Assembly (NCBI GenBank): GCA_014773175.1
Contig: VXCM01002215.1
Coordinates: 32,345 to 96,344, forward strand
Source: Lucifuga dentata
Taxonomy: Eukaryota; Chordata; Actinopteri; Ophidiiformes; Bythitidae
DNA length: 64,000 nucleotides
Reading direction: 5' to 3'
Positions within the stretch are counted from its first letter, which is position 1, and each line of letters opens with the position of its first letter. The notes beneath the pieces were generated by a model. It worked only from the letters and a program-made list of their open reading frames with translations, did not search any database and was not told where the DNA came from. Position numbers and translations under genes: made by a program. Below, in pieces: positions 37,690 to 48,576 of the stretch.

Positions 37690-39300
37690 GAAGACCATGT
37701 GAAGGTTGATCTTGGTGGTGAGATGTCTGAGAGGTTAAAGTGCAATCACATTCCTTTCTTTCAAAAGGATTCTCCAGTTCTAACTAGTGCGGGGAAAGCT
37801 AGCAGGTATTTATTCCCATGAGGCAGACATGACCATGGACAGTTCTGCCCAAAATACTGAAGTACAGTATGCCGTGTTCAGAACAACCTTGAAGAAGTTA
37901 GAGGTGAGCCACTACCAATCCCCTCAAAATAACTAGAAAAATGCTTCAAAATATTATTATAATTGTCCTATTTAGATCAGATTTTTGATAGAACTATAAA
38001 AACCTGGTTTTTCACTGCAACCAGTTATGAGTCATTACACTTTAATTTCAGTTTGAAGTATTTTATACTCAAGCGTCTGATGAAAGTGATACATGACTTA
38101 CTGTAAAAATTTAAAGGATATTTTTTTAATGTTATTTTTTAATGATCTTTTTTTTGTTATTTGTTTTAAGATAAGATGAGATAAGATAAGATAAGATGTA
38201 CTTTATTGTCTCAAAGGAAAACTTGTCTCTTTTGTGCTTTATTATTGTATCGTCAGCTTGTTATATAATCAAAAAATATTTTCCCCCACTTCTACAGTGT
38301 ATTATGTTAGCTTGTTCATTTACACACAAATAAAAAGAAAAAATGGTCCTATTTTGAGCTATAGAGTGATATAATGTGACATGAGTGCATTATTTGACCA
38401 GTATTTCATGAAGTATTGCCTGCAGGAGAGGAAAAAAGAAAACAGGCATTTTGAAATAGTAAATGTGTAAGAATTCTGTATGTAGATAGATCTGTGTGTC
38501 CACAGGCCATTAGTTAGCCGCTGGGCTGATTATCTCCTGACTCAATGAAAGCAGCAGCGTGTCAGGGTCAAACTCAGAGTGGGTTTATGTAGAATATACA
38601 GCAGCGGGCCCGGATGTCTTTGCGATGGATTCCTCACGGTGCATCAGAGTGGGAACGAGTTCAGATTCAGTCGCTGTTCTCTCTGCAGCAATCCATCTCC
38701 TCCTGCATTACGGCTGGGAGCAGAGGTAATGGGCTTCTCCACTCCAGAATCAGTATTTCTGACAAGTTAATATGTACACAAAGGTGGGGATGGGCAGCCA
38801 TGTGCCACAGAGGGCTGAGAATCCATATTTTTCATTCCTACCAAAGACTACAGCAGGATTTCAATGGGCTCCCTCCTCTTTGGTTGGGAATGGTAATCTC
38901 CCGCTCTGAACTATGGATGTAATAAAACCCTTCAGACTCTCCACCCTGCACGCATGATGCCCGAACACTGCACGACAGTCAGACTGATATACTGGACTCA
39001 TATCGGACTTTAAATTATTAAAGCGGTGATCAAGCCAGTTGCCTGATTTTTCTTTTTTATCTGCTATCTTTGTTTGCTAAGCGCTCTCCTTTGTGGTGTT
39101 TAAACTTTAATTCTAATCTGATTAAGGCAATGAATCAATTTTTTTAAATTTTTTTTTAAAACATCACGCAAATACGAGCAAAGTGAAACTGACATAAATC
39201 AGTCTTGGTGTACTGCGAGAAACAGTCCTAGATTATGTGATTCTAGTTTATGCTATTCAAGCGTGTAAACGTTACAATTAGCATTAGCATTCTGCGCTAA
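37690..39300. other. Intronic stretch between two inverted MITEs
   Basis: Contains a retroposon tail (38165-38225) and a moderately GC-rich, repeat-free block at 38500-38960 with short ORFs lacking domains. Nothing else was identified. Confidence 0.35.
38165..38225 (-). mobile_element. Retroposon tail, minus strand
   Basis: An (AAGAT)n-like run followed by gtactttattgtctcaaagg. Read on the minus strand this is an aataaagtac tail with an (ATCTT)n end, a common fish retroposon terminus. Confidence 0.45.
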
Positions 39301-39307
39301 CCCTTAA

Positions 39308-39887
39308 ATAACCATACCTTCCATTTTGCATGTTTGAGCCTAATATATTCAATTTTCATACATGTAACGTTACTGACAATCATTTCCCAAAGCATAAAAC
39401 TGTATTTCAGCTTTCCTGATATTTTGCAAAATCTCTTAATCTTTCAAAATCAAATATTCAAGTGATACACCCACCTTAAAAATCCATGTTTCTCCTGCTA
39501 ATAGTTACACAGCCTTATGAAGTCACGGTCCTTTAAATTTTTCCATAAACGCAGGTCTTCTTTTGGGACTATATTCCCCGGTGGAGGCATACATTCACTC
39601 CACGCTTTTTATTGAGCTTAAACACTAAAATTACATAACTTTTAAAAAAAACCTGAATACACGTCTTGTTGGTGATGATGGATTACCTATCCCAAGAACG
39701 TTTCAAGTATCAACAAGTTGATTTTAATAGCAGAATGAACTGAAACCAATGGAGGTCTGGAAGGTAGGAAAAACATTTTTAATTCACCGTTCCAGTAGTA
39801 TGCTTTGGGAAATGATTGTCAGTAATGTTACATGTATGAAAATTGAATATATTAGGCTCAAACATGCAAAATGGCTGGTATGATCCT
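39308..39887 (-). mobile_element. TTAA-type MITE, subfamily A, copy 9
   Basis: 580 bp, TTAA at 39304-39307 and 39888-39891. The left terminus is slightly decayed (ATAACCATACC) and the right is intact. It is inverted relative to copy 8, so the two could pair into a long intronic duplex. Confidence 0.85.
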
Positions 39888-40156
39888 TTAACCAATCTCT
39901 GTTAGGACTGACTAAATGGCTTGTCGTTATTGGCTGTTTGATAACGAGGCAGGAGTTTGTAACATTTCACTGTATTTCCTTCAGTTTTATTTCCAGAGTG
40001 CACTGTGAAATCTGAGATATTTTTTTCCATAAAAGTCTTATATTTCTATTTTTCAAGAACAATAACATTATTTCAGCCCAGTAAAAATTGACTTTTTCAT
40101 TTTTTAGTGTTTTCTACAACTGTGTATCAGTGTCTTAAAAAAAGATAAGACATATC

Positions 40157-40195
<39 letters not shown>

Positions 40196-41049
40196 TGGAT
40201 TCAACAAAATTTTTTAAGTAAGTTGTTTATTTGAAGACAATAAAATTTTTAGGAGTCAAAGTAGAAAAAAAAGATGAGATGGAGAGGTTTTGCTCTAACC
40301 AGGGTCACCCTGAGTTCTCCAACTGGAAAGAATCAGCACAGTGGAGCAAAAATAATTTTTTCATTGGGAAATATTTCAGGCCACAAGTGAGCTGCTGTGT
40401 TGGATGATGGGAAACGGGTTATGGCACAAATCGTTAGTCACATTTGTCCTTACTCAAATTTCCTATCCCCAATGCCAAATGCAATTCGACTACAGACACA
40501 ATTATACATTCTTATGCAACTCACTGGCAACTGGAGGGAAAAATATATGTTTTGAAAGTGAGGCATGCAATTTCTTTACATTTTGGCAGAAGTGGGAGCT
40601 GCTCATTGTGTTGCAAGTCACAGGTAAGCTTAAAGTTTTGGATTGTCAGTCCTGACTTGGGACTTGATTTGACAACATGTAACACTTGCCTGTGACTTGC
40701 AAAAAAAAAAAAAAAAAAAAAAAAAAAGACCTCAGTCGAACTTCTGCTGAAATTTCAGCATTGGACAACTGAATGTCTGGCTTTCATAACATATATTTTC
40801 CTGCCAGTCGTCATGAGGTGCATAAAAATGTACAGCTGTGTGTCTGTAGTTGTATTGCATTGGCATCTATGGCATTGGTGTGTATGTTGTGACTTGTTTT
40901 CAACTTATATTTCACAAACAAATTAATATTTTTGCTTAGAAACAAAGTAACCTGCTTCCCTTAACTGGCTACAACATGAATCTCTGTTGTAAAATGACAT
41001 TTATTTAAAAGGAAATAGTTCAGATAAGAAATCAAAACATATTGATGGA

Positions 41050-41175
41050 ATTTTTAAAATTTTTGTTTAATTAATTTATTTATTTTTGCAGGGACCATAG
41101 ACATTAATCATCATCATGCATGATGACCTTGGTGTAAATTATTGGATTTAGCCAAAAAGGCTAATTTTCATCCTC
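41050..41175. repeat. Dispersed repeat shared with 55835-55925
   Basis: tttatttttgcagggaccat ... catcatgcatgatg ... ccaaaaaggctaattttcat. The same framework (tttatttgtcagggacag ... cgaaggctaattttt) recurs near 55850. The class is unknown to me, possibly the end of a LINE read backwards. Confidence 0.5.
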
Positions 41176-41270
41176 AAATCATGATGTCTACTTCAGTTAC
41201 GATGAATATAATTTAGCTTGACTTCATTACATGCATTTTTATCGATCAATGCTGCATTAGATGTCTGTGG

Positions 41271-41335
<65 letters not shown>
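41271..41335. repeat. (GATA)n array
   Basis: About 16 units of gata/tagat, uninterrupted. Confidence 0.95.
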
Positions 41336-41840
41336 TTTTATTTCAGAAACAGTTTCCTGGAACTGATTTAAAAATGACACATTAATCATAACGAGCATTA
41401 ATATGTTAGTTATCATTAGAAAGAAGCCTGTAGGACAGTAATAATGAAGAAGAGGAGACTGAAAAGTAGACCAAACTGGAGTGTATCAAGTTTAAATAAC
41501 TCTAAAGGCCTTTTACAGCTTCCTGTTCATCCTGTGTCTGGTGTTAAAATAAAGTGCCTCATTTCTGGCAAAGAAAAAAGTGTTAAATTAGTTGCTACGG
41601 GTGCCAAAACAGAAGCGAAAATAAATGTGATTTGCAGCTTCTACATGAAATTTCATTGCCGGTCTTTAAAAAAATATATCAGTTCAATCCTAATCTATAT
41701 ACAATGTACGGTGTAAACAGCTGTCAGATTACAGTATATCAGCCGTACCGTATTATAGGATGAAGATACTGTAGCTGCCACGGTACAGAACCGAACAATA
41801 AATCATCCGGTCACAGAACAGCAGACTTCTCTTATAATGA

Positions 41841-41843
<3 letters not shown>

Positions 41844-41908
<65 letters not shown>

Positions 41909-42538
41909 ATGCACACAGGCTGCTAATCACAGCTTGGTACAGGTAGTGAGGCGCTGGGACTGCTGGTGATTGAGCCTCCCTGGTGGATTGGAAGCAGGAA
42001 TCTGACAGACTCAGATAAAAGGCTGTTTGGAGTTGCCTGCAGCATCAAAACAGCATAGGCCTCCTTCCTCTCCTCCCCACACCGCCTCCCCTCTCCTCCT
42101 TTTTCCCTCTTTTTGGTTTACTCTGTTGCCATGGCTACGCCCAGCCGGAGCCGTCACGTTGTTGAGGAACCTGTCAGGGGCGTCACTCTCAGATCACCTG
42201 ACGCGGGTCGCCTCCAAACACGGCCTCTTTCACACGACGTCATCGTTCAATTTGCCTTTGATTAAGTCTGTACCGCGTAGCGCGCCGCCGCTGCGGGGTG
42301 CATTCGGCCCGTTTCGTCGCCGAGCGTGGAGAGATAGCGCAATTTTGTAGACCTGGTGTTTTAGAGAGGACCCCTCTGAATTGCAGGGAGAAAAAAAAAA
42401 AAAAAAAAAAACATAAATGCATCTCTCCTGTCCAATTTCCACATCTGTGAAGTGAGTCAGCGCAACATGTTTTGAGTAGCAGGTGAGATGAAATTACCTG
42501 TTTGGAGTCATGCAGAGGAGCTATGTGTGTGTGAGTGT

Positions 42539-42579
<41 letters not shown>

Positions 42580-42775
42580 CGCATAAGACAGGAGTGGGGG
42601 GCTTTTCAACATGAGGATAGGCAGGATACCACACTGATTTGTAACCCACTTAAGCTGAATTCGGCCTGCAAACATTCTGCAAGAATACCTGCTGTTCTGG
42701 ATGTTATACTTTTCATAATATGCTTCAACAAAGAGACTGTCCAGTTCTCAGCCATGCAACTATGCAATCAAGTGT

Positions 42776-42837
<62 letters not shown>
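41844..42837. repeat. Microsatellites (CT)n(CA)n, (GT)n(GC)n, (GT)n
   Basis: (CT)n then (CA)n at 41844-41909; (GT)n running into GCGCGCGCGC at 42531-42581, a purine-pyrimidine alternation favourable to Z-DNA; (GT)n at 42773-42837. Confidence 0.93.
42195..42345. promoter_or_regulatory. CpG-dense patch, candidate enhancer or alternative promoter
   Basis: I count about 21 CpG dinucleotides in about 145 bases here, against a CpG-poor intron. It includes gcgcgccgccg and a CRE-like gacgtcat. Just upstream, at about 42126-42139, gttgccatggctac is one mismatch from the RFX X-box form. There is no open frame with recognisable protein, no TE signature and no clear TATA box. A regulatory role is inferred from composition and from its position 1.9 kb before the foxo6 exon. 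Confidence 0.35.
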
Positions 42838-44144
42838 TGCTGACTGCATGAATTGCACTGGAGGGTGAAATGTAAGCCAGCTCCTTGAACGCAGATTTGC
42901 ATCTCCTGCTGTTTGTTTGGGATGTTTTCCGGTCTTTCGGCGTGAATGAGCGGCAGAGGGAGGGTGGTTAAGCTGCGGGCTCGGCGGCGGTTGGAAGTTG
43001 TGTCAGCACAAGGTGATGGGAGGATGGATGCGTGGAGGGAGAGAATGAGCAATGTCGTGATCAAGAGACGCCGGGACGCGGGGAGGGAGATGAATGGGGC
43101 CGAGAGCAGGAAAATTGGACAGGAGGCGGGGAGCGAATGAAGATAGAGAACGGCTTGAGATATCAGGAGACAGAGATTGTGAGCTATGTGCAGGTAATAA
43201 ACAAGGCAGAAATAGATTGATATCTCCAGAGAGGAAAACGAAAAGTGTGTGATTGTGCGATGTGGGATGAGAAGGGGAGGGGGGTTGTTCTTCCCTAANG
43301 GGGGTGGGGGGGTTGGAGCTGGAGAGAGTGTGAATAATGACACGAGCAGGAGAGATTTGGATGAACACGCTGTACTTAGACTAACTTGGCCAGCTGAGAT
43401 GATGTGTATCCCCGCTAAGCTCTCCTTTAGGCGGGCTTAGATCTCATCGACTCAGCTCCAGGTTGGCACCGGCTTCAAATACTGCTGCGGAGCCCTGGAT
43501 TAATAATACGGCCGTCACTCAAACACTCACACACAGGGGCTGGAGAGTCTTATACTAAACCCCACACCCACACCCACACCCACAACCGCCATCCACCTCG
43601 CAAAAGCTGCTCTCAGCATAACGACATCCGTGCGGCTCTCATTGCCCACGGNCACACACACACACACACACACACATTATTCCAGCGCTCTGTATGAGTG
43701 CATGAATGTTTCTTTTTTTCTGTCTGGTGCTCTTCCAGATCTTCTCCTGCCAAATCACGCCCTCCCACCACCCTCCCCCTCCGTCTCTGGCTGGATCTCA
43801 AGCTCTCATATTTGGAGGCCCGGCAATCGATACGGGCTGTCTGTGATTGGTTTGCCTCGCGTGATTCATTTCTGTAACCTTGGTGATGGTTTGATGTCGA
43901 GGCTGCACCCATGTCCATATTATGACTCAGTGAGTGTGTGTGGAGAGGAGAGGCTGGTCAGGGAAGGTATCGATTGGTCCTTCACTCTCCCTGCCCTCTT
44001 TGCTCTCCCCTCCATCTCCCTCTCGTTCTTTATCCATCTTTTTCACTCATACTGTGCAGCCTCGATAGTTTGGTCGTAATTTGAAATGACTTTGTGTTCT
44101 CAAGAAATGATGATTTAACCCTAAATGTTCCCTTGGGTGTTAAT

Positions 44145-44255
44145 GTTTATCTCTTTTCTTCTCTCTCTCTCTCTCTCTCTCCCCCTTTCTCCCTTCTCCC
44201 TTCCCATCATCTCCTTCCCATCTATCTCTGTCTCTCTCTTTCTCTCTGTTTCCAG
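44145..44255 (+). promoter_or_regulatory. foxo6: 3' splice acceptor and long polypyrimidine tract of foxo6 exon
   Basis: Roughly 105 bases are almost entirely C and T, including a (TC)n microsatellite, and end in tttccag with AG at 44254-44255. The next base starts the AAT codon of NSIRHNL. The position and phase match the conserved FOXO intron, which splits the forkhead domain just before helix 3. The tract is much longer than an ordinary acceptor tract because a CT microsatellite has grown into it. The pyrimidine-rich stretch is directly seen; splicing at this AG is inferred from protein homology. Confidence 0.93.
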
Positions 44256-46040
44256 AATTCAATTAGACACAATCTGTCCTTGCACAGTCGCTTCATCCGG
44301 GTGCAAAATGAAGGGACAGGGAAGAGTTCCTGGTGGATGCTGAACCCCGAAGGAGGAAAAATGGGGAAGGGACCCAGGCGACGTGCTGCCTCCGTTGACA
44401 ACGGCACTAGATACCTGAAGACCAAGGGTCGCATAAGCAGGAAGAGAGCCAGTGCCATAGGCCTTGGTAGGGGACAAGGTCAGGGGGCTGGTCCCACAAT
44501 GCAGGGATCCCCGGAGCATGGAAGTCCAGCAGGGAAAGGAGGCATCGGCATGGGGAGTGATGAGTATGATACCTGGACGGACCTCCATTCCCGCACTTCC
44601 TCCTCTGCATCCACACTGAGTGGCTGCCTGTCCCCCATCCTGGCTGAGGCAGAGGCTGATGAACCAGAAGAAGGGGGTCTCTCCTGTTCAGCCTCTCCAC
44701 GACTATACCCCAGCCCCACTAGCACCCGCTCTCCAGCCCTGGGCACAGGGGGCCACTGCCCCACTGTGGAGTTGCCCCAGCTGGCCGACTTGACTGGAGC
44801 TATTAGTCTAGATGAGAGTGTGTACCCCCAGCCGCCACAAATCAAATGCAATGGTTATCCATATGTGCCTGGGACCAAGGTGGAGGGCTCCTACTGTGGG
44901 CCGATATACGGACAGTCCTCCATGGGCATGCTCCGGCACCATACTCCCATGGAGACCATCCAGGAGAACAAGCCAGCCAACTTCCAACGCCCAATGAGGG
45001 GCTATTCAGAGAATAATGCCCTGCAGAGTTTGCTTACTGGAGGCCCCGCCTACTGCAGAAAAGACACGGTGCTAGGCCAGGGACAGGAAACACACACACT
45101 AATGACACAGGGAACCAATGGCGCTCACAACCAGCACAGCCACAATCAGAGTCGCAGCCACAATCACAGCCACAGCCACAGTCAGGAACATGCTCACAAT
45201 CCCAGTCTACACAACGGCCACGGCTCGGTCCATGACCACCATATAAGCCACCATCAGAACCACAATCAGGGTCACAAACATCAAGCCAGCCTAGACTACA
45301 ATCACCGTCAGAAGCCCCACCCGGCCCACGAGTACGGTCAGAGTCACGAACACAGCCACAGTAACAAAATAAACCCCAGCCACGATCACAGCTCTCGCTC
45401 CAGCCAGAGCCACATGCACAACCACAACCCCCACACCCCTATGCACAGTGGGCCTCACTCGCAGGCCCTCTCCCCACGCGTGANCAACCACAACCCCCAC
45501 ACCCCTATGCACAGTGGGCCTCACTCGCAGGCCCTCTCCCCACGCGTGAGCAATGACATCCTGCAACCCTACACACTCAAGACCTCTAACCACTACGGGC
45601 CCCGCCCCCACCTCCCAACATCGCCATCCCTGCCGCCCAATCCTGCAGGTGTCATGGATGTTCCTCAGGACCCTTGTCGCCTGGCATCGGCCCCTCACCC
45701 CCGACACCATCTTTACCTGGGAGGTCACCATCAGGGCATGACTGACTCCTGGCATGGCTACTACCACAACAACCACCAGTCTGGGAACTCTGTCTACCTG
45801 GGGCAACAACACAGCTCCCACAGCAGAATGGCTGCCAACCTCGAGATGGAGAGCGTCCCTAATAGCTTGGACTGTGATGTCGACTCCATCCTCCTCAATG
45901 ACTTTATGGACACGGAGGGCATGGACTTTAACTTTGATGGATCTCTGTCCCATGGCGTGGGCATGGGGATGGGCATGAGTTTAGGGACCTTTGCTTGCCC
46001 TCCGCCAACACACAGCAACCAGAGCTGGGTGCCAGGGTGA
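44256..46040 (+). CDS. foxo6: FOXO6-type forkhead transcription factor, terminal coding exon (partial CDS)
   Basis: Forkhead box O transcription factors bind DNA in the nucleus and are excluded to the cytoplasm after insulin/PI3K-AKT phosphorylation. The exon opens in phase 0 at NSIRHNLSLHSRF, forkhead recognition helix 3, exactly where FOXO exon 2 normally starts. It continues with wing sequence GKSSWWMLNPEGGK, the RRRAAS AKT site (Ser codon 44391-44393) and a basic NLS-like stretch (KTKGRISRKRAS). A motif like the third AKT/CK1 block, SRTSSSASTLSGCLSP, follows at 44589-44636. Features that favour FOXO6 over FOXO1/3/4 are YPSP..SPALG, the C-terminal CDVDSILLNDFMD..MDFNFD transactivation motif and the ending NQSWVPG before TGA at 46038. 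A His-rich segment lies at 45120-45464. The exon has 594 sense codons, of which 22 come from a probable assembly duplication around the N at 45484. The upstream open frame to 44094 is intron. Paralogue a or b was not decided. The first exon is outside the window. Confidence 0.95.
   Translation, partial: NSIRHNLSLHSRFIRVQNEGTGKSSWWMLNPEGGKMGKGPRRRAASVDNGTRYLKTKGRISRKRASAIGLGRGQGQGAGPTMQGSPEHGSPAGKGGIGMGSDEYDTWTDLHSRTSSSASTLSGCLSPILAEAEADEPEEGGLSCSASPRLYPSPTSTRSPALGTGGHCPTVELPQLADLTGAISLDESVYPQPPQIKCNGYPYVPGTKVEGSYCGPIYGQSSMGMLRHHTPMETIQENKPANFQRPMRGYSENNALQSLLTGGPAYCRKDTVLGQGQETHTLMTQGTNGAHNQHSHNQSRSHNHSHSHSQEHAHNPSLHNGHGSVHDHHISHHQNHNQGHKHQASLDYNHRQKPHPAHEYGQSHEHSHSNKINPSHDHSSRSSQSHMHNHNPHTPMHSGPHSQALSPRVXNHNPHTPMHSGPHSQALSPRVSNDILQPYTLKTSNHYGPRPHLPTSPSLPPNPAGVMDVPQDPCRLASAPHPRHHLYLGGHHQGMTDSWHGYYHNNHQSGNSVYLGQQHSSHSRMAANLEMESVPNSLDCDVDSILLNDFMDTEGMDFNFDGSLSHGVGMGMGMSLGTFACPPPTHSNQSWVPG
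45120..45464 (+). repeat. foxo6: His/Ser/Asn-rich low-complexity coding segment of foxo6
   Basis: This segment encodes about 115 residues, of which 33 are histidine (about 29 percent), largely as HSH, HNH and HDHH alternations. Repeated CAC, CAG and AGC codons give a degenerate hexamer-like DNA pattern. It sits between the conserved FOXO central region and the C-terminal transactivation motif, in a part of FOXO proteins expected to be disordered. I do not know a comparable histidine tract in mammalian FOXO6. The function is unknown. Confidence 0.9.
45419..45549. repeat. foxo6: Duplicated assembly joint inside foxo6 exon (N at 45484)
   Basis: Identical 65-bp copies flank one N. The extra 66 bases keep the frame and insert 22 spurious codons (NHNPHTPMHSGPHSQALSPR, then V and one more, is read twice). 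The genomic truth is probably one copy. Confidence 0.85.
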
Positions 46041-48576
46041 ACCCAGGCCTGAGGGCTTAGAAAGACACATGACAGGACAGCTTACCCACTAGTCCAGTCT
46101 GCTGGTGGGCTGCATCCTTGGACTGACTGTGATTCTGTTTCTCTGAGACTGCAGAACAAAATCCGTAATGTCATTTTGTTTCTTCGGGATTCCCTGTACC
46201 GCCACATGCTACTCTTCCTCTCTTTCTCTCTGTCTTTTTTATGGTGTTCTGTCTTCATATTGACCCTGCACTCAATGAGCCCAGTGCTGAAGCCCCCTTG
46301 GTTCATGGCCTTCAGTTTTTTTTTGTTTTTTTTTTGTTTTTGTTCTGTTCCCAGTCTTGCCCTGCCTGTCCTACTCTCAAGCACTTTACATCCATGTTTT
46401 CATGCAGATGCAGTAACACAAAGAACAGGTGAATTCACACTGTATGCTGGCTTACGTTTAATGTATGCAATCCACTTCACAGTATTATCTCCTGCTACGA
46501 AGGAGGTGTTGATTTTGACCTGAGAACATGATCAAACGGCTGCATAAATATCTGCTGAGGTACTGTAACAGTGCTCTCAGGATGTGGGTTAAAAGGCAGG
46601 AGAGGCTTTGAGGGCTGGGGGGGGGTGTTAGAAAAAAGTGGGGTATTGGTAGAAAAAAAAGGCGAGAACTGAAAGGCTGGAGGGATAGAAGGGAAGTCCA
46701 GGGTCATTCTGACTTCTTATGTCCCTGGACGATGGCATTTCTTGTTCGGTTCAGCATGGGGAGGACAGTCATCCATCAGGCAACCATCAGCACCACTCCA
46801 TTGAAATGCAGCATCCCTTCTTCAATCTCCAAAGTAATGCCAGAGTGATGCATCACTATTGCAAATCTAATGCGCCACTCTGTGTTTTTTCAATCCCCCC
46901 CCTTCACCTCCGGACACGNCACTATTGCAAATCTAATGCGCCACTCTGTGTTTTTTCAATCCCCCCCCTTCACCTCCGGACACGCCGGCTTAATGTGTTT
47001 TGGCGAAAGTGATGATTAAAGTCACTCTGCACTAAATGGGGGAGGGATTGAAAGGGATGGGGTGNATTGGTTGGTGGAGAGATGATAGGAGAAGAGAAAT
47101 GCAAATATTCCCTCTGTGCCTCTTCCTCTCCATTTTGTGGATTTATGTAGCTTTCCCCATAATGAAATAAGCAACGATCAGAGCCTGCTGTACATCCTGA
47201 GGAGCTCTGTGATTGGCCTGCGCTGGGCTGCCTCAGCGTGGCTCCTTCACCGGCTGACCCCAGAACAGCTTAGTGAGTAGCAGTGGTCAGGCCGGCGTGT
47301 TGATGGAGCTGCCATCCTCAGACCCCGGGCAACCTTGTCTAATTCACTAACACCCAGGTTCAAGCCCACTATGTGCTTTTTACTGCTGTGAATTGTACAC
47401 TGATGAACAGCGTCAGCAGATTACTATTTGGTGCTATCTCCTCTTCCCAGGCTCCCTCCTATCGCACCGCCCCATCCCGAGGTTACTCGGAGGGTAAACA
47501 AGAGTAATTAACCGCCAAACAAGATGGATGATTTATGCAAGTGTGTGTATTCGCTCATCTGCACAAAGTCATAATTCTTCCCCCCACCAAGCGCAAGGAG
47601 GCCGTTGTTTGAAGAGGTGGTGCCCAGCGACAAGGTAAAGCAGCTGGCAGAGAAGTCCTTCAAGCAGCACCTTTAAAAGCATTTCCTGTCCCGTCCCGGC
47701 CATAGCTTTATTTTACCGTCGTCTTTTCTCGTGCTCGTTCTGTGATTGTGCAGTTGTCCATCCTGTTTCAATACAACGTTCGATAGGAGCTTTTGTGTGC
47801 TTTTTCTTTTCTCCTTTCCAAAGGGGAAACCAGGCAAGGGCGCAACTGTCAACCCCTGTCCTGGCACCCCTCTCAGTCAAGATAGAGAGAATAAGAACAA
47901 GGAAGAAAGGTAGATGTAGAGGGGAAGGCTGCATAGGAGGGTGGAGGTGGTAGATGAGTAGGCAGGATCTTTGAGACCAGGAGAGATTTTCCAGCTCAGT
48001 GGCTTTCTGTAGAAGAGGCTGTTTGAATTAGGCCAAATGTCAAGTGCTAGTCAGCTCCAGCGAGCTCCGACCAGAGAGCCACTTCTCCCTCCTGATCAAG
48101 GACAATGATGGGTATTTTCATACACATTTCTTTTGCTTTCTTCTTTTCTTTACATGAGGTAAGATGGCTCATTGTTGTAACCCAACTGTAATTTGTTCTC
48201 TGGCCCGTGTGCACTCGTGTGTCAAGCTTCTCGTGAGTGTGTGTGAGTGTGTGTACAAGAAGTGATTAAGGGAATATTGTTGAGAACTAACTTGCTCTGG
48301 TTTTGTCGATGCCTGGCTAAGTGCAGCATACATAATATAGTTTATATTTATTGGTTAGGGAAATGGGTCTATGGAGGATCAGTCAGACCCTTCATGCTTT
48401 GTCTTCTTGAACGACAAAGAGGCAGAATGCTATTTCAGTTCGACTTCATTTCATTCTGTACATATTCTATATTGAGAAAATTGTATTATAATTTTTTTTG
48501 CAAATATCAGTTTCTTTTCTAAAATGATGTATCTGCTCATCTGGTGACCGTAAAATAAAAAACAAATAAGAACATA
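46041..48576 (+). other. foxo6: Probable foxo6 3' untranslated region
   Basis: About 2.5 kb follows the stop codon and shows none of the MITE or LINE copies that crowd the rest of the window, as expected of transcribed 3' UTR. It contains T-rich stretches (46316-46340), C/T- and G-rich patches, an unresolved N at 47065 and one duplicated assembly joint (46854-46984). The right limit is set by the AATAAA at 48554. Its extent is inferred, since no transcript evidence is available. Confidence 0.6.
46854..46984. repeat. Duplicated assembly joint in 3' UTR (N at 46919)
   Basis: Identical 65-bp copies on both sides of one N. Confidence 0.85.

Larger units (their letters stand above)
1..44255 (+). 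other. foxo6: Inferred foxo6 intron 1 (5' end outside window)
   Basis: No FOXO exon 1 signature (the forkhead part ending ..SAGWK with a GT donor) and no other convincing coding exon was found upstream of 44256. Long first introns inside the forkhead domain are typical of FOXO genes, so the whole left part is most simply intronic. It is rich in MITEs, LINE tails and microsatellites, listed separately. An unrelated gene in this interval cannot be fully excluded without transcript data. Confidence 0.6.

Noticed and set aside
44094..44255. Upstream extension of the foxo6 reading frame
   Set aside because: It is the polypyrimidine tract and acceptor. FOXO proteins require exon 1 to supply the first half of the forkhead domain.
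45419..45549. Tandem duplication in foxo6 as a real protein repeat
   Set aside because: The same N-flanked 61-67 bp duplication is seen at eight other unrelated loci, so an assembly cause is much more likely.
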